Positions 1 to 7,161 of a stretch of DNA of 10,461 bases are shown here, one piece after another. Location of the stretch: positions 1,434,327-1,444,787 of the forward strand of contig CP070645.1 in assembly GCA_020354275.1 (NCBI GenBank), read 5' to 3'. The translations under genes and the position numbers were made by a program. This DNA comes from Dehalococcoidales bacterium (lineage in GTDB: Bacteria; Chloroflexota; Dehalococcoidia; Dehalococcoidales; UBA2162). The number at the start of each line of letters is the position of its first letter. Within the stretch, counting starts at the first letter, position 1. The notes below the pieces were generated by a model. That model made no database searches. It was not told the origin of the DNA and was given only the letters and a program-made list of their open reading frames with translations.

Positions 1-252
1 ACCAGTATGGAGATGTTCACCTTCTCTGCCGGTGAAGCCTATATGATTCGTGATGGTAAAATCGCCGAGTTGTTACGACCGGTAGTCCTTACCGGTAATG
101 TCTTTAATACCCTGAAAAATATCGATGCCATTGGTAACGACTTGGAAATGAACCAGGGTGGTGGCTGTGGCAAGGGGGCCCAGTCCCCACTACCAGTCAC
201 CAACGGCAGCCCCCACATCAGGATCAGACATTGTTTAATTGGAGGTAGTTGA
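1..252 (+). CDS. tldD: TldD metalloprotease, C-terminal end (5' truncated by window)
   Basis: Reading frame open from the first base gives 83 residues and a TGA stop at 250-252. The visible part has the C-terminal hallmarks of TldD: the segment around VVLTGNVFNTL, then AIGNDLEM, a glycine-rich GGGCGKGAQ stretch and an ending close to NGSPHIRIR. In TldD/TldE family proteins this C-terminal barrel surrounds the active site. The HExxxH zinc motif of TldD lies further upstream and is outside the window, so catalytic competence cannot be judged here. TldD with TldE forms a heterodimer that degrades unfolded peptides and, in enterobacteria, matures microcin B17 and degrades the CcdA antitoxin. The tldE gene starts at the base after this stop, which supports co-transcription and the identification. 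The true start lies outside the window. Confidence 0.9.
   Translation, partial: TSMEMFTFSAGEAYMIRDGKIAELLRPVVLTGNVFNTLKNIDAIGNDLEMNQGGGCGKGAQSPLPVTNGSPHIRIRHCLIGGS
241..246 (+). promoter_or_regulatory. Ribosome binding site of tldE
   Basis: GGAGGT sits six bases before the GTG at 253, inside the last codons of tldD. It is a near-perfect Shine-Dalgarno sequence and decides the GTG as start of tldE, giving translational coupling to tldD. Confidence 0.8.
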
Positions 253-1554
253 GTGGAAGACCTCCTGGCCCAGGCTAAAAAGGTTGCCGAAGAAGCCGAG
301 GTTTTTCTGGTTTCCTCAGAAGAAACACCGGTCCAATTCGAAACCAACCGCCTGAAGCACATCCACAGCAAACAAAGTACTAGTGTGGCCCTACGTATCA
401 TCCGGGAAGGCCGAACTGGCTACGCCACAGCCACAGAGTTAGAGGATAACAATAACCTGGTTAATATGGCCGTAGAGACAGCTCAGTTCGGATCGGAAGC
501 CCAGTTTGAGCTCCCTTCTTTTACTTCTTTCCCACCGGTAGAAGTCTTTGATGCTGATGTACCTTCGGTATCCATTGAGGATATGGTTAAACTCGGTGAA
601 GAAATGATAGCCAGGGTCCGGGAGCATACACCGGATATTATCTGTGAAGCCATGGTAAGCAGAAGCATTACCTCAATCCGCATTATTAACTCACGCGGCG
701 GTCAGGCAGAGTATCGTCAAAGCATTTTCAACCTCGGGATAGAAGGCCAGCTGATCCGTGATACCGATATGCTATTCGTCGGTGAGGGACAGAGCTCATG
801 TCAGCCAATTACACAGCCTGATAAGATTACTGAAGTGGTACTGAAGCAACTGGATATGGCCAGAGAACAAGCATCAGTAACCACCGGGTCAATACCGGTA
901 ATTTTTACCCCGGATGGCATAGCCAGCGCTTTACTGATGCCTTTAACCGCCGCTTTCAACGGCAAAACCGTTCTGGAAGGAGCTTCGCCATTAGGCAGTA
1001 AACTGGGAGAAACGGTCTTTGATAAGCAGTTATCTCTGTGGGATGACCCTACAATAGACTACCGCCCAGGAAGCCGACCCTGTGACGACGAAGGAATACC
1101 GAGCCAGCGTACTTCCCTTATCGACCAGGGCGTTGTGAGTAGCTTCTTCTACGACCTGCAAACCGCTGCCCTGGCCGGGACCCAAAGTACCGGTAACGGG
1201 CGGAGGGGCCGCGGTGGGTTGCCGTCCCCTTTCCCCAGTGCCATTGTTATCAACCCGGGTAATACCAGTTTCAACGAGATGGTCAGTGACATTCGAGAAG
1301 GGCTGGTCGTCGAGCAACTCATGGGCGCCGGACAGGGCAATACACTTGGTGGTGATTTCAGCGGCAATGTTCTCCTGGGTTACAAGATAGAAAACGGCAA
1401 AATAGCCGGCAGGGTAAAAAATACAATGGTCTCCGGTAATATATACCAGCTTCTGGGACAGATAGCAGCCATCGGTAATGACACCAAGTGGGTCGGGGGT
1501 ATGATTAACACCCCGTCTGTGTTACTATCCAGCGTACCAGTGGCCAGTAAGTAA
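253..1554 (+). CDS. pmbA: TldE/PmbA, non-catalytic partner of TldD
   Basis: 433 residues, a usual length for PmbA/TldE. The N-terminal half (about residues 1-190) is the alpha/beta domain, including the segment KQSTSVALRIIREGRTGYA. The C-terminal half carries the PmbA signature: IPVIFTPDGIASALL (214-228), CDDEGIPSQRTSLIDQGVV (277-295), FFYDLQTA (298-305), STGNGRRG (312-319) and the final GNIYQLLGQIAAIGND. No HExxxH is present, as expected for TldE; in the known heterodimer the zinc site belongs to TldD. The C-terminal segment is visibly paralogous to that of TldD upstream (TGNVFNTL versus SGNIYQLL, both followed by AIGND). The GTG start is chosen because it directly follows the tldD TGA and a strong GGAGGT lies six bases upstream. 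The role is proteolysis of small or modified peptides in the cytoplasm together with TldD; the substrate in this organism is unknown. Confidence 0.93.
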   Translation: MEDLLAQAKKVAEEAEVFLVSSEETPVQFETNRLKHIHSKQSTSVALRIIREGRTGYATATELEDNNNLVNMAVETAQFGSEAQFELPSFTSFPPVEVFDADVPSVSIEDMVKLGEEMIARVREHTPDIICEAMVSRSITSIRIINSRGGQAEYRQSIFNLGIEGQLIRDTDMLFVGEGQSSCQPITQPDKITEVVLKQLDMAREQASVTTGSIPVIFTPDGIASALLMPLTAAFNGKTVLEGASPLGSKLGETVFDKQLSLWDDPTIDYRPGSRPCDDEGIPSQRTSLIDQGVVSSFFYDLQTAALAGTQSTGNGRRGRGGLPSPFPSAIVINPGNTSFNEMVSDIREGLVVEQLMGAGQGNTLGGDFSGNVLLGYKIENGKIAGRVKNTMVSGNIYQLLGQIAAIGNDTKWVGGMINTPSVLLSSVPVASK

Positions 1555-1611
1555 CCTTACGGCCTCTGGTGTCTATATTCCCGCTATAAATCCAGTAAAA
1601 GCGTAAGTAAT

Positions 1612-2397
1612 ATGAGTGACATTATTAAACTTTATACCCGGCCTGAACTCCGTTTACCGAACCTGGTGGCTGCCTGGCCCGGTGTATGTAATGTCTCACT
1701 GCTGGCAGCTTCATATCTGGAGAAAAAATTAGATTTTGCGAAATTAGGCGAGATAGAAGCCTCCTACTTCTTCGACCCGATCGGGGTGGTAGTGAAAAAT
1801 AACGTGGTTGAGTCACCACAGTTCCCGCAGAACAAGCTTTATTACTGGAAAAACGAAAGCGGGGGAAGTGACATCATATTATTCATCGGTGATGACCAGC
1901 CACCAGCCAAGGGATACGAGCTGGCCAACTGCATAATCAACCTGGCAGAGGACTTCCAGGTCAAGAGAATATACACCCTGGCTGCCGCCGTCACGCGTGT
2001 CCACCACACGGAGCAGCCGGAAGTATGGGGAGCGGTCAACAACCAGCAACTCATTGATGTATTAAGAGAGCATGACCTGTTACGCCGGGGCAACCTTCAG
2101 ATTGCCGGACTCAACGGACTGCTTCTGGGCGTAGCCAAAGAAAGAGGTATCGACGGAATCTGCCTGCTGGGGGAAGTACCCGCCTATACCGACCGCTTAC
2201 AGAACCCGATGGCAGCCCTGGCGGTACTCAAGGTACTTACCAATATGCTGGGAATTGAGATTGATACCTCGGAATTGGCCCAGCTGGCCCAGGAAACCAA
2301 AGAAAAAATGCAACAAATGACGGCAGAGGCTATGGGAGAATATATCGACCTCTTTACCGAGCCAATCTGGGAGAAAGAAGAGGACGAAGAGGACTAA
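1612..2397 (+). CDS. PAC2-family protein (proteasome assembly chaperone-like)
   Basis: 261 residues. The fold signature of the PAC2 family is visible: RPELRLPNLVAAWPGV near the N-terminus (10-25), a strand DIILFIGDDQP (87-97), TLAAAVTRVHHTEQPEVWGAV (122-142) and AGLNGLLLGVAKERGIDGICLLGE (165-188). In archaea and eukaryotes PAC2 relatives (PbaA/PbaB, PAC2) assist proteasome assembly. Bacterial members occur widely, including in organisms without proteasomes, and their function is mostly unknown. A helical tail (about 218-245) ends in a strongly acidic stretch EKEEDEED; there is no HbYX-type C-terminus of the kind used to dock on proteasome rings. The start follows a 57-base gap after tldE. Only a weak ribosome site is seen (TAAG at 1604-1607), so a different start is possible, though the next Met is far inside the conserved region. 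No proteasome gene lies in the window. Confidence 0.85.
   Translation: MSDIIKLYTRPELRLPNLVAAWPGVCNVSLLAASYLEKKLDFAKLGEIEASYFFDPIGVVVKNNVVESPQFPQNKLYYWKNESGGSDIILFIGDDQPPAKGYELANCIINLAEDFQVKRIYTLAAAVTRVHHTEQPEVWGAVNNQQLIDVLREHDLLRRGNLQIAGLNGLLLGVAKERGIDGICLLGEVPAYTDRLQNPMAALAVLKVLTNMLGIEIDTSELAQLAQETKEKMQQMTAEAMGEYIDLFTEPIWEKEEDEED
2388..2393 (+). promoter_or_regulatory. Ribosome binding site of the HEAT-repeat gene, inside the PAC2 acidic-tail codons
   Basis: AGAGGA lies eight bases before the ATG at 2402 and is formed by the Glu/Asp codons that end the PAC2-family gene. The sequence therefore serves both as coding tail and as Shine-Dalgarno site. Confidence 0.6.
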
Positions 2398-2401
2398 AAG
2401 T

Positions 2402-3331
2402 ATGGAACCAGATATACCGCAGCCCGTTGATGAGATTGTCACCGAGCTAGCTGATAACGACCAGCCGTTACTTAATTCAAGACTGGCCGGGCTTTCCAAC
2501 TTAAGTTCCGAAGACCTAGAGGTTTTCAAGAACGTCTGGATAACAATTGCACCGGAAAGGCGGCGGCAGATTATACACCGGCTGGTCGAGTTAGCCGAAG
2601 ATAATATTGTGTTGAATTTCGATGCTATCCTCAGGCACTGCCTGGAGGACCACGATAAAGAGGTAAAGAGCCAGGCTATTAAAGGTCTATGGGAAAATGA
2701 GGAGCCATCCTTGATTAACCCTCTGGTCAATCTTCTGGAGCGGGATAGCTCAGAAAAGGTCCAGGTAGCCGCTACCGAAGCACTGGGTAAATTTGCCATG
2801 TTAGCTGAACATGAAAAGCTCCGCCCTGAATATACAACTACCATACGCAACGCTCTGCTCGGTGTAATAAACGATAAAAATAGAACTTTAGAAGTAAAAC
2901 GCCGCGCCCTGGAAGCAGTTTCCCCGTTCAGCTTACAGCAGGTGAGGGCGGCCATTACCGAAGCCTATAACAGCCCGGATTTCAAACTCAGGGTAAGTGC
3001 TATTTACGCCATGGGCAGGAACTGCGACCCTTCCTGGCTAGACATATTGCTGAAGGAACTGACCAGTAATTATACCGAAGCACGTTACGAAGCAGTCATA
3101 GCCTGTGGCGAACTGGAAGAAGAAACAGCAGTGCCCTACCTTATCATACTTGTTGACGATACCGATATTGATGTCCAGATGGCGGCTATCCAGGCACTGG
3201 GGAAAATAGGCGGCACAAAAGCTAAAGAGTGCCTGGAACAACTCCTTGATAACACCAGTGAAGCTATCCGCGAAACAACTGAGCAAGCCTTGGATGAACT
3301 ATCCGCAACAGAAGGCCCTTTACCGATATAA
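2402..3331 (+). CDS. HEAT-repeat protein
   Basis: 309 residues, no signal peptide and no membrane segment, so probably cytoplasmic. From about residue 74 onward the protein is a run of roughly 30-residue helical pairs typical of HEAT/PBS-lyase-like repeats. Clear units are NPLVNLLERDSSEKVQVAATEALGK (106-130), the pair around VKRRALEAV (165-173), FKLRVSAIYAMG (194-205), EARYEAVIACGEL (226-238), DIDVQMAAIQALGKIG (255-270) and a last one near SEAIRETTEQALDEL (286-300). The first 70 residues are acidic, mostly helical and less regular. No catalytic motif of phycobilin lyases or other enzymes is seen; such solenoids usually act as binding scaffolds. The gene follows the PAC2-family gene by four bases and is very likely co-translated with it, which makes the two proteins candidate partners. 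The partner and function are unknown. Confidence 0.85.
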   Translation: MEPDIPQPVDEIVTELADNDQPLLNSRLAGLSNLSSEDLEVFKNVWITIAPERRRQIIHRLVELAEDNIVLNFDAILRHCLEDHDKEVKSQAIKGLWENEEPSLINPLVNLLERDSSEKVQVAATEALGKFAMLAEHEKLRPEYTTTIRNALLGVINDKNRTLEVKRRALEAVSPFSLQQVRAAITEAYNSPDFKLRVSAIYAMGRNCDPSWLDILLKELTSNYTEARYEAVIACGELEEETAVPYLIILVDDTDIDVQMAAIQALGKIGGTKAKECLEQLLDNTSEAIRETTEQALDELSATEGPLPI

Positions 3332-3343
3332 CTGTTGATGTTG

Positions 3344-3349
3344 AAGGGA
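3344..3349 (+). promoter_or_regulatory. Ribosome binding site of the GNAT gene
   Basis: AAGGGA lies eight bases before the ATG at 3358, inside the 26-base gap after the HEAT-repeat gene. It supports that ATG as the start. Confidence 0.6.
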
Positions 3350-3357
3350 ATTAACGC

Positions 3358-3909
3358 ATGATTGTTGGTGAGAAAATCATACTACGTGAAAAGACGTTTG
3401 CTGATGTATGGAATGATTATAAATGGGATACCGACCCCGAGTTAGCTCAATTAGACGCAGCAAAACCGGTAAACATTGGTTTCTCCGAATACATCTCAGA
3501 CTACACTATCGAGCTACGAAACCCGTTACCGACCAGTAAAAGGTTTGCCATTGAAACTGCGGACGGTGAGCATATTGGTAATTGTTCCTATTACAATATC
3601 AATGAAAGCAAGGGGGAAGCTGAACTGGGGATAATGATTGGTAACCGGGACTACTGGGACAGGAGTTACGGTACCGACGTCGTGATCACACTGGTCAATC
3701 ATATCTTCTCGCAGACATCGCTTAACCGTATATATTTAAAAACACTGAGCTCAAATACCAGGGCTCAGAAGAGCTTCCCCAAGGCCGGTTTCACACCTTA
3801 TGGCCAAATGTCCAGGAACAATTATGATTTTGTGCTTATGGAAATATTCCGCAATAAGTGGCTGGAACAACAAAGCGGAACACAGGATAGCGATCAGTCG
3901 GAATTGTAA
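3358..3909 (+). CDS. GNAT-family N-acetyltransferase (RimJ/RimL-like)
   Basis: 183 residues, the usual size for RimJ/RimL-like acetyltransferases that transfer acetyl from acetyl-CoA to an amine, often a protein N-terminus, amino acid or small molecule. Visible features are the opening GEKIILREKTFADV (first strand), FAIETADGEHIGNCSYYNI (63-81), the acetyl-CoA motif A region ELGIMIGNRDYWDRSYGTD (89-107) and motif B SNTRAQKSFPKAGF (132-145). In the phosphate-binding turn the usual second Gly of forms such as WGKGYGT is Ser103 (WDRSYGT), and the usual Tyr-Glu before KAGF is Phe-Pro; both are mild departures. The last 15 residues are polar and probably disordered. The gene is last in the + strand run, 26 bases after the HEAT gene and tail-to-tail with the - strand gene ending at 3965. 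The substrate cannot be predicted. Confidence 0.85.
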   Translation: MIVGEKIILREKTFADVWNDYKWDTDPELAQLDAAKPVNIGFSEYISDYTIELRNPLPTSKRFAIETADGEHIGNCSYYNINESKGEAELGIMIGNRDYWDRSYGTDVVITLVNHIFSQTSLNRIYLKTLSSNTRAQKSFPKAGFTPYGQMSRNNYDFVLMEIFRNKWLEQQSGTQDSDQSEL

Positions 3910-3964
3910 GTACGTAGCACAGGTTTGGAATTATATCATTAGTATCGAGTAATCCCTAGATATC

Positions 3965-5377
3965 CTAACGGGTATCGGCACCATTTATACGCTGGTAGTA
4001 TTCCAGAGTATTTTTCAGGGCTAAGGCCGCCCGCTCCATAGTGGGGAATGTGGGGATACCAGACTTTTGGAAACTCTTGGTTGCATCCCTGGCCGCCCGC
4101 ATCTGGTCAGGGGCATAGTAGGAGACAACAGCCACCACTGCCTTGGAATTCTTCTTACCTATATCAGCCAGTAAATCGATCTGGTTCTGCAGGCGATCTG
4201 AGCCTCCCATACCGCCGGCGCTCAACAATACCAGGCTATCAATATTGGCGTCCCGCCCCAGGATCTCCAGAATACGCCCCATCTCACGGCTATTCTGGTT
4301 GCCGGTATCTACCGGATTACGGTAGCCGCCACCGATAAGGCTATAAAACTCCATCAACTGGTCATAAGATTCTTGAGTAAGGTTGGGTACACTGAGTCCT
4401 GCTTCGGCAAACACGTCGGCAATGGCTACCGACTGGCCACCCGAACCACCAGTGATACCCACCCTGTTACCCCGGATTGAAGGTAGAAACAGCAGGGCTT
4501 TGAGAGTATCTATCAGTTCCTCCATCCTGGCCACCTGTACCGCCCCGCACTGCCTAACCGCCGATTCCCATATCGTCTGAGGTACTGCCAGCGAACCGGT
4601 ATGAGAGCTAATGGCACGGCCACCATCTTCGGTACGCCCCCCCTTCCATATCACCACCGGTTTACGTGCCGTTACCTCCCTTAACACCTGGAAGAACCAC
4701 CTGCCATCCTTTACCCCCTCCAGATACATGCCAATAATCTTGCACTCAGGGTCACTGCCAAAATACTCCAGGTAATTGGTGGAATCAAGCACCGTCCCGT
4801 TGCCGAAGCTAACCGACTTGCTGATATCCACTCCCTGTACATGTGCCTCGTAAGCGAAATTTTGGGCATGGGTACCACTCTGAGATATGAAACCAACCGT
4901 GCCGGTATCGTTGTTATACTGGTTGATATTCTGCCCTATACCTACCCTGGGATTGAAGATACCCATACAGTTTGGTCCTATCAGATGGAAATTGGCCTGC
5001 TCCGCTTTCTCTTTAATAGTACGCTCCAACCCTACCCCCTCCTCGGTATCTGTCTCGGCAAAGCCCGAGGTGAAGAAATGGGCAGCGGCTACTTCCTTAG
5101 CAATGCAATCCTCCAGAATCTGAATAGCCGCTGAGCGTGGTGCAGTAACAATCACCAGGTCTACCGGTTCCGGGATGTCCCGAAGGCTGGTATAATTGGT
5201 TATGCCCAGCGCTTCAATATCCTTGATTGTTTCGGGATTGACCTGTACCGAATAAAGCTTACCCTTGAACCTGCCCTGGCCACGGAGCCACTGAAAATTG
5301 TTTCTCTTGCTATCCCCGACAACAACTACACACTGCGGATTAAAAGCCCGTTCTAATTTACTGAAATCTGTTTTCAC
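3965..5377 (-). CDS. CoA-binding protein, NDP-forming acyl-CoA synthetase alpha-type subunit
   Basis: 470 residues, close to the alpha subunit of archaeal ADP-forming acetyl-CoA synthetase. Domain order: CoA-binding Rossmann domain (about 8-140, with VVVVGDS at 17-23, the segment VDLVIVTAP at 72-80 and IGPNCMGIFNP at 133-143), then the two succinyl-CoA-ligase-like domains (about 155-290 and 300-460). SQSG (165-168) and AISSHTGSLA (255-264) are the family motifs. His259 matches the histidine that is transiently phosphorylated in the archaeal enzyme. Such enzymes interconvert an acyl-CoA, ADP and phosphate with the acid, CoA and ATP. The ATP-grasp beta part is absent from this chain and from the window. 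The GTG start is supported by GGTAGGT at 5383-5389, five bases upstream, and by alignment of the N-terminus. Its acid substrate is unknown, and it could instead be a CoA-binding protein with a divergent role. Confidence 0.88.
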   Translation of the reverse strand: MKTDFSKLERAFNPQCVVVVGDSKRNNFQWLRGQGRFKGKLYSVQVNPETIKDIEALGITNYTSLRDIPEPVDLVIVTAPRSAAIQILEDCIAKEVAAAHFFTSGFAETDTEEGVGLERTIKEKAEQANFHLIGPNCMGIFNPRVGIGQNINQYNNDTGTVGFISQSGTHAQNFAYEAHVQGVDISKSVSFGNGTVLDSTNYLEYFGSDPECKIIGMYLEGVKDGRWFFQVLREVTARKPVVIWKGGRTEDGGRAISSHTGSLAVPQTIWESAVRQCGAVQVARMEELIDTLKALLFLPSIRGNRVGITGGSGGQSVAIADVFAEAGLSVPNLTQESYDQLMEFYSLIGGGYRNPVDTGNQNSREMGRILEILGRDANIDSLVLLSAGGMGGSDRLQNQIDLLADIGKKNSKAVVAVVSYYAPDQMRAARDATKSFQKSGIPTFPTMERAALALKNTLEYYQRINGADTR

Positions 5378-5403
5378 TTTATACCTACCACATGGCTAAT
5401 ATT

Positions 5404-5431
5404 ATTATAAATAACAGAGAACAGCAAGCAA
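5404..5431 (-). promoter_or_regulatory. Predicted sigma70-type promoter of the CoA-ligase alpha gene
   Basis: Read on the - strand, TTGCTT (5426-5431) is followed after 16 bases by a perfect TATAAT (5404-5409). Transcription would begin near 5397, leaving a leader of about 20 bases with the GGTAGGT ribosome site before the GTG. An AT-rich background makes the -10 partly expected; the pairing with a -35 supports it. Confidence 0.5.
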
Positions 5432-5551
5432 ACTGCTTCTGTCCTCTCGCCGTGTAACTCGCTACTTATTAAACAAGCTTACCCGACCCGGTCAGCCATG
5501 TCAAGGTAAGTCCCTTCGGGGTATCAAGAATTGATGGCAGGTTATGGCTCA

Positions 5552-6970
5552 TCAACGCTTGGTTTGTGCTGCCGATGGCCGGTCAGATGGCTTATACTCC
5601 AACGCCAGTTTATCCATTTCAATCTGGACCGGTATCGGGTAGTCACCAGTAAAGCAGGCCATACAGAAGGTATCACTGGGTAAATCTATCGCCTTAATCA
5701 GTCCTTCAATGCTAAGATAGCCCAGTGAATCAGCACCGATAATATCCCTTATCTCAGGTATAGACTTCTGAGCAGCAATCAACTCCCACCGGGTTGCCAT
5801 ATCAACCCCAAAGAAACAGGGGTAGCAAATGGGCGGTGAACAGATCCGCATATGCACCTCTTTGGCACCAGCCTTCCTTAACAACCTTACTACCTGTGGT
5901 GTTGTCGTACTGCGGACGATGCTGTCATCAACCACCACCAGCCTTTTGTCCTGCAATACCTCCGGTAGAGGATTGAATTTCAGCTTCACTCCAAGGTCTC
6001 TTATCCGCTGGTCAGGTTCGATAAATGTACGCCCTACGTAACGGTTCTTGATCAAGCCCTCTGCCCACGGTATACCCGACCTGATAGCATAGCCAACACT
6101 GGCCGCCGTGGCCGAATCAGGTACCCCCATTACCAGATCAGCCTCAACGGGGTATTCTTCTGCTAACCTGGCACCCATTGCCTGCCGTGCCAAATACAGC
6201 AAACGTCCGTTAATCTCACTGTCCAGACGGGCAAAATAGATATACTCAAAGATACATAATGCCCTTCTCTCAGTGTCCTCACGGTATGATTCAACACCCC
6301 TATCGCTTATAGCCACTATCTCACCCGGTTCGATCTCCCTGACAAAACTGGCGCCAATATGGTCAAGGGCACAAGTTTCTGAAGCTAATACCCATTCACC
6401 ATTAAGGTTACCCAGACAAAGAGGCCGTACCCCTAGTGGATCTCGTACCCCGAACAAACAGTCATTGGTTAGCAGGGTCAGAGAATAGGCTCCCTGAAGC
6501 CGGTGCATGGCATACCGTATTTTGCCCGCCCAGTCTTTTTCATGAGAGGAGATTATCAGATTGGCGATAACCTCAGTATCAGTACTCGTCCGAAATGAGT
6601 AACCCTGATAAGAAAGCTCTTCATGCAGGTGTTCGGCGTTAACGATATTTCCGTTGTGAGCTACAGCAATAGCCTTTGAACCCTTGCCAACAATAATAGG
6701 CTGAGTATTGATTGATCTGCTGGAACCTCGGGTAGAATAACGGTTATGACCGATAGCAATATTACCAGTGAGCTGGCCTAATGAATCCTCATTGAACACC
6801 TGGTTTACCAGTCCCATACTGGCATAAACCTGGATTCTATTCCCGTCGGTGGTGGCAATACCGGAGCTTTCCTGGCCGCGGTGTTGAAGGGCGAATAGTG
6901 CAAAGAAGGTAAGTCTAGCTACATCCTCATTGGGAGCATAAACTCCAACAACAGCACAAGACTCGTGCAA
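5552..6970 (-). CDS. purF: Amidophosphoribosyltransferase (PurF), Fe-S type
   Basis: 472 residues. It catalyses the first step of de novo purine synthesis, making 5-phosphoribosylamine from PRPP and glutamine. The N-terminal glutaminase domain (about 5-235) begins with the nucleophile Cys5 in HESCAVVGVYAP, so a short propeptide of four residues would be removed; LQHRGQESSGIAT (28-40), HNRYSTRGSS (75-84) and HNGNIVN (105-111) are further glutaminase motifs. The phosphoribosyltransferase domain has the PRPP loop VVVDDSIVRST (345-355). Cys239, Cys385, Cys436 and Cys439 sit where the Bacillus-type enzyme binds a 4Fe-4S cluster. The start is TTG: no ATG or GTG lies between it and the in-frame upstream stop, and AGAGG at 6980-6984 is nine bases away. 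No other pur gene is in the window, so it appears to be transcribed alone from the promoter at 7018-7047. Confidence 0.97.
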   Translation of the reverse strand: MHESCAVVGVYAPNEDVARLTFFALFALQHRGQESSGIATTDGNRIQVYASMGLVNQVFNEDSLGQLTGNIAIGHNRYSTRGSSRSINTQPIIVGKGSKAIAVAHNGNIVNAEHLHEELSYQGYSFRTSTDTEVIANLIISSHEKDWAGKIRYAMHRLQGAYSLTLLTNDCLFGVRDPLGVRPLCLGNLNGEWVLASETCALDHIGASFVREIEPGEIVAISDRGVESYREDTERRALCIFEYIYFARLDSEINGRLLYLARQAMGARLAEEYPVEADLVMGVPDSATAASVGYAIRSGIPWAEGLIKNRYVGRTFIEPDQRIRDLGVKLKFNPLPEVLQDKRLVVVDDSIVRSTTTPQVVRLLRKAGAKEVHMRICSPPICYPCFFGVDMATRWELIAAQKSIPEIRDIIGADSLGYLSIEGLIKAIDLPSDTFCMACFTGDYPIPVQIEMDKLALEYKPSDRPSAAQTKR

Positions 6971-6988
6971 GCTAGCCTGCCTCTCTTT

Positions 6989-7004
6989 ACCTACAAAAAT
7001 AGGT
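6989..7004 (-). other. Small inverted repeat in the purF leader
   Basis: ACCTA and TAGGT arms of five bases with a six-base loop (TTTTTG on the - strand) lie between the predicted purF start point and its ribosome site. It is too short to call a regulatory element with confidence; no purine riboswitch core is visible. Confidence 0.2.
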
Positions 7005-7017
7005 CTGCCCTATTAAA

Positions 7018-7047
7018 ATTATATTCGATTTCTCTCCTTCGGGTCAA
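7018..7047 (-). promoter_or_regulatory. Predicted sigma70-type promoter of purF
   Basis: On the - strand TTGACC (7042-7047), an 18-base spacer and a perfect TATAAT (7018-7023). The start would be near 7011, about 40 bases before the TTG codon. The match is strong and well placed in the 191-base gap behind tlyA. Confidence 0.65.
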
Positions 7048-7161
7048 ACATTTTGCACTACCGGCGATAGTCAGCGTTAATGTTAAAAAACACTGCTTGA
7101 TCAACACCACATAGGCCAATAACTGGCAATATACGAGACCGTTAACCATGGCATTATTATA

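Noticed and set aside
1555..1611. Possible internal promoter before the PAC2 gene (TATAAA at 1585-1590)
   Set aside because: No acceptable -35 at the right distance, and the gap is small enough for read-through from tldE.
2197..2955. 252-codon open frame on the - strand across the PAC2 and HEAT genes
   Set aside because: Its translation is Ser/Arg-rich with no family motif, and it lies antisense to two well-supported genes; it is a shadow frame.
4841..5134. 97-codon + strand frame inside the CoA-ligase alpha gene
   Set aside because: Antisense to conserved CoA-binding and GPNC motifs, with no recognisable domain; a shadow frame.
5471..5514. TTGACA followed after 17 bases by TAAGCT on the - strand as a second promoter for the CoA-ligase alpha gene
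   Set aside because: The -35 is perfect but the -10 matches only three of six bases; the site at 5404-5431 is better.
5500..5525. Short hairpin CCCGAAGGG downstream of purF as a terminator
   Set aside because: Only about three to five base pairs and no following U tract on the - strand.
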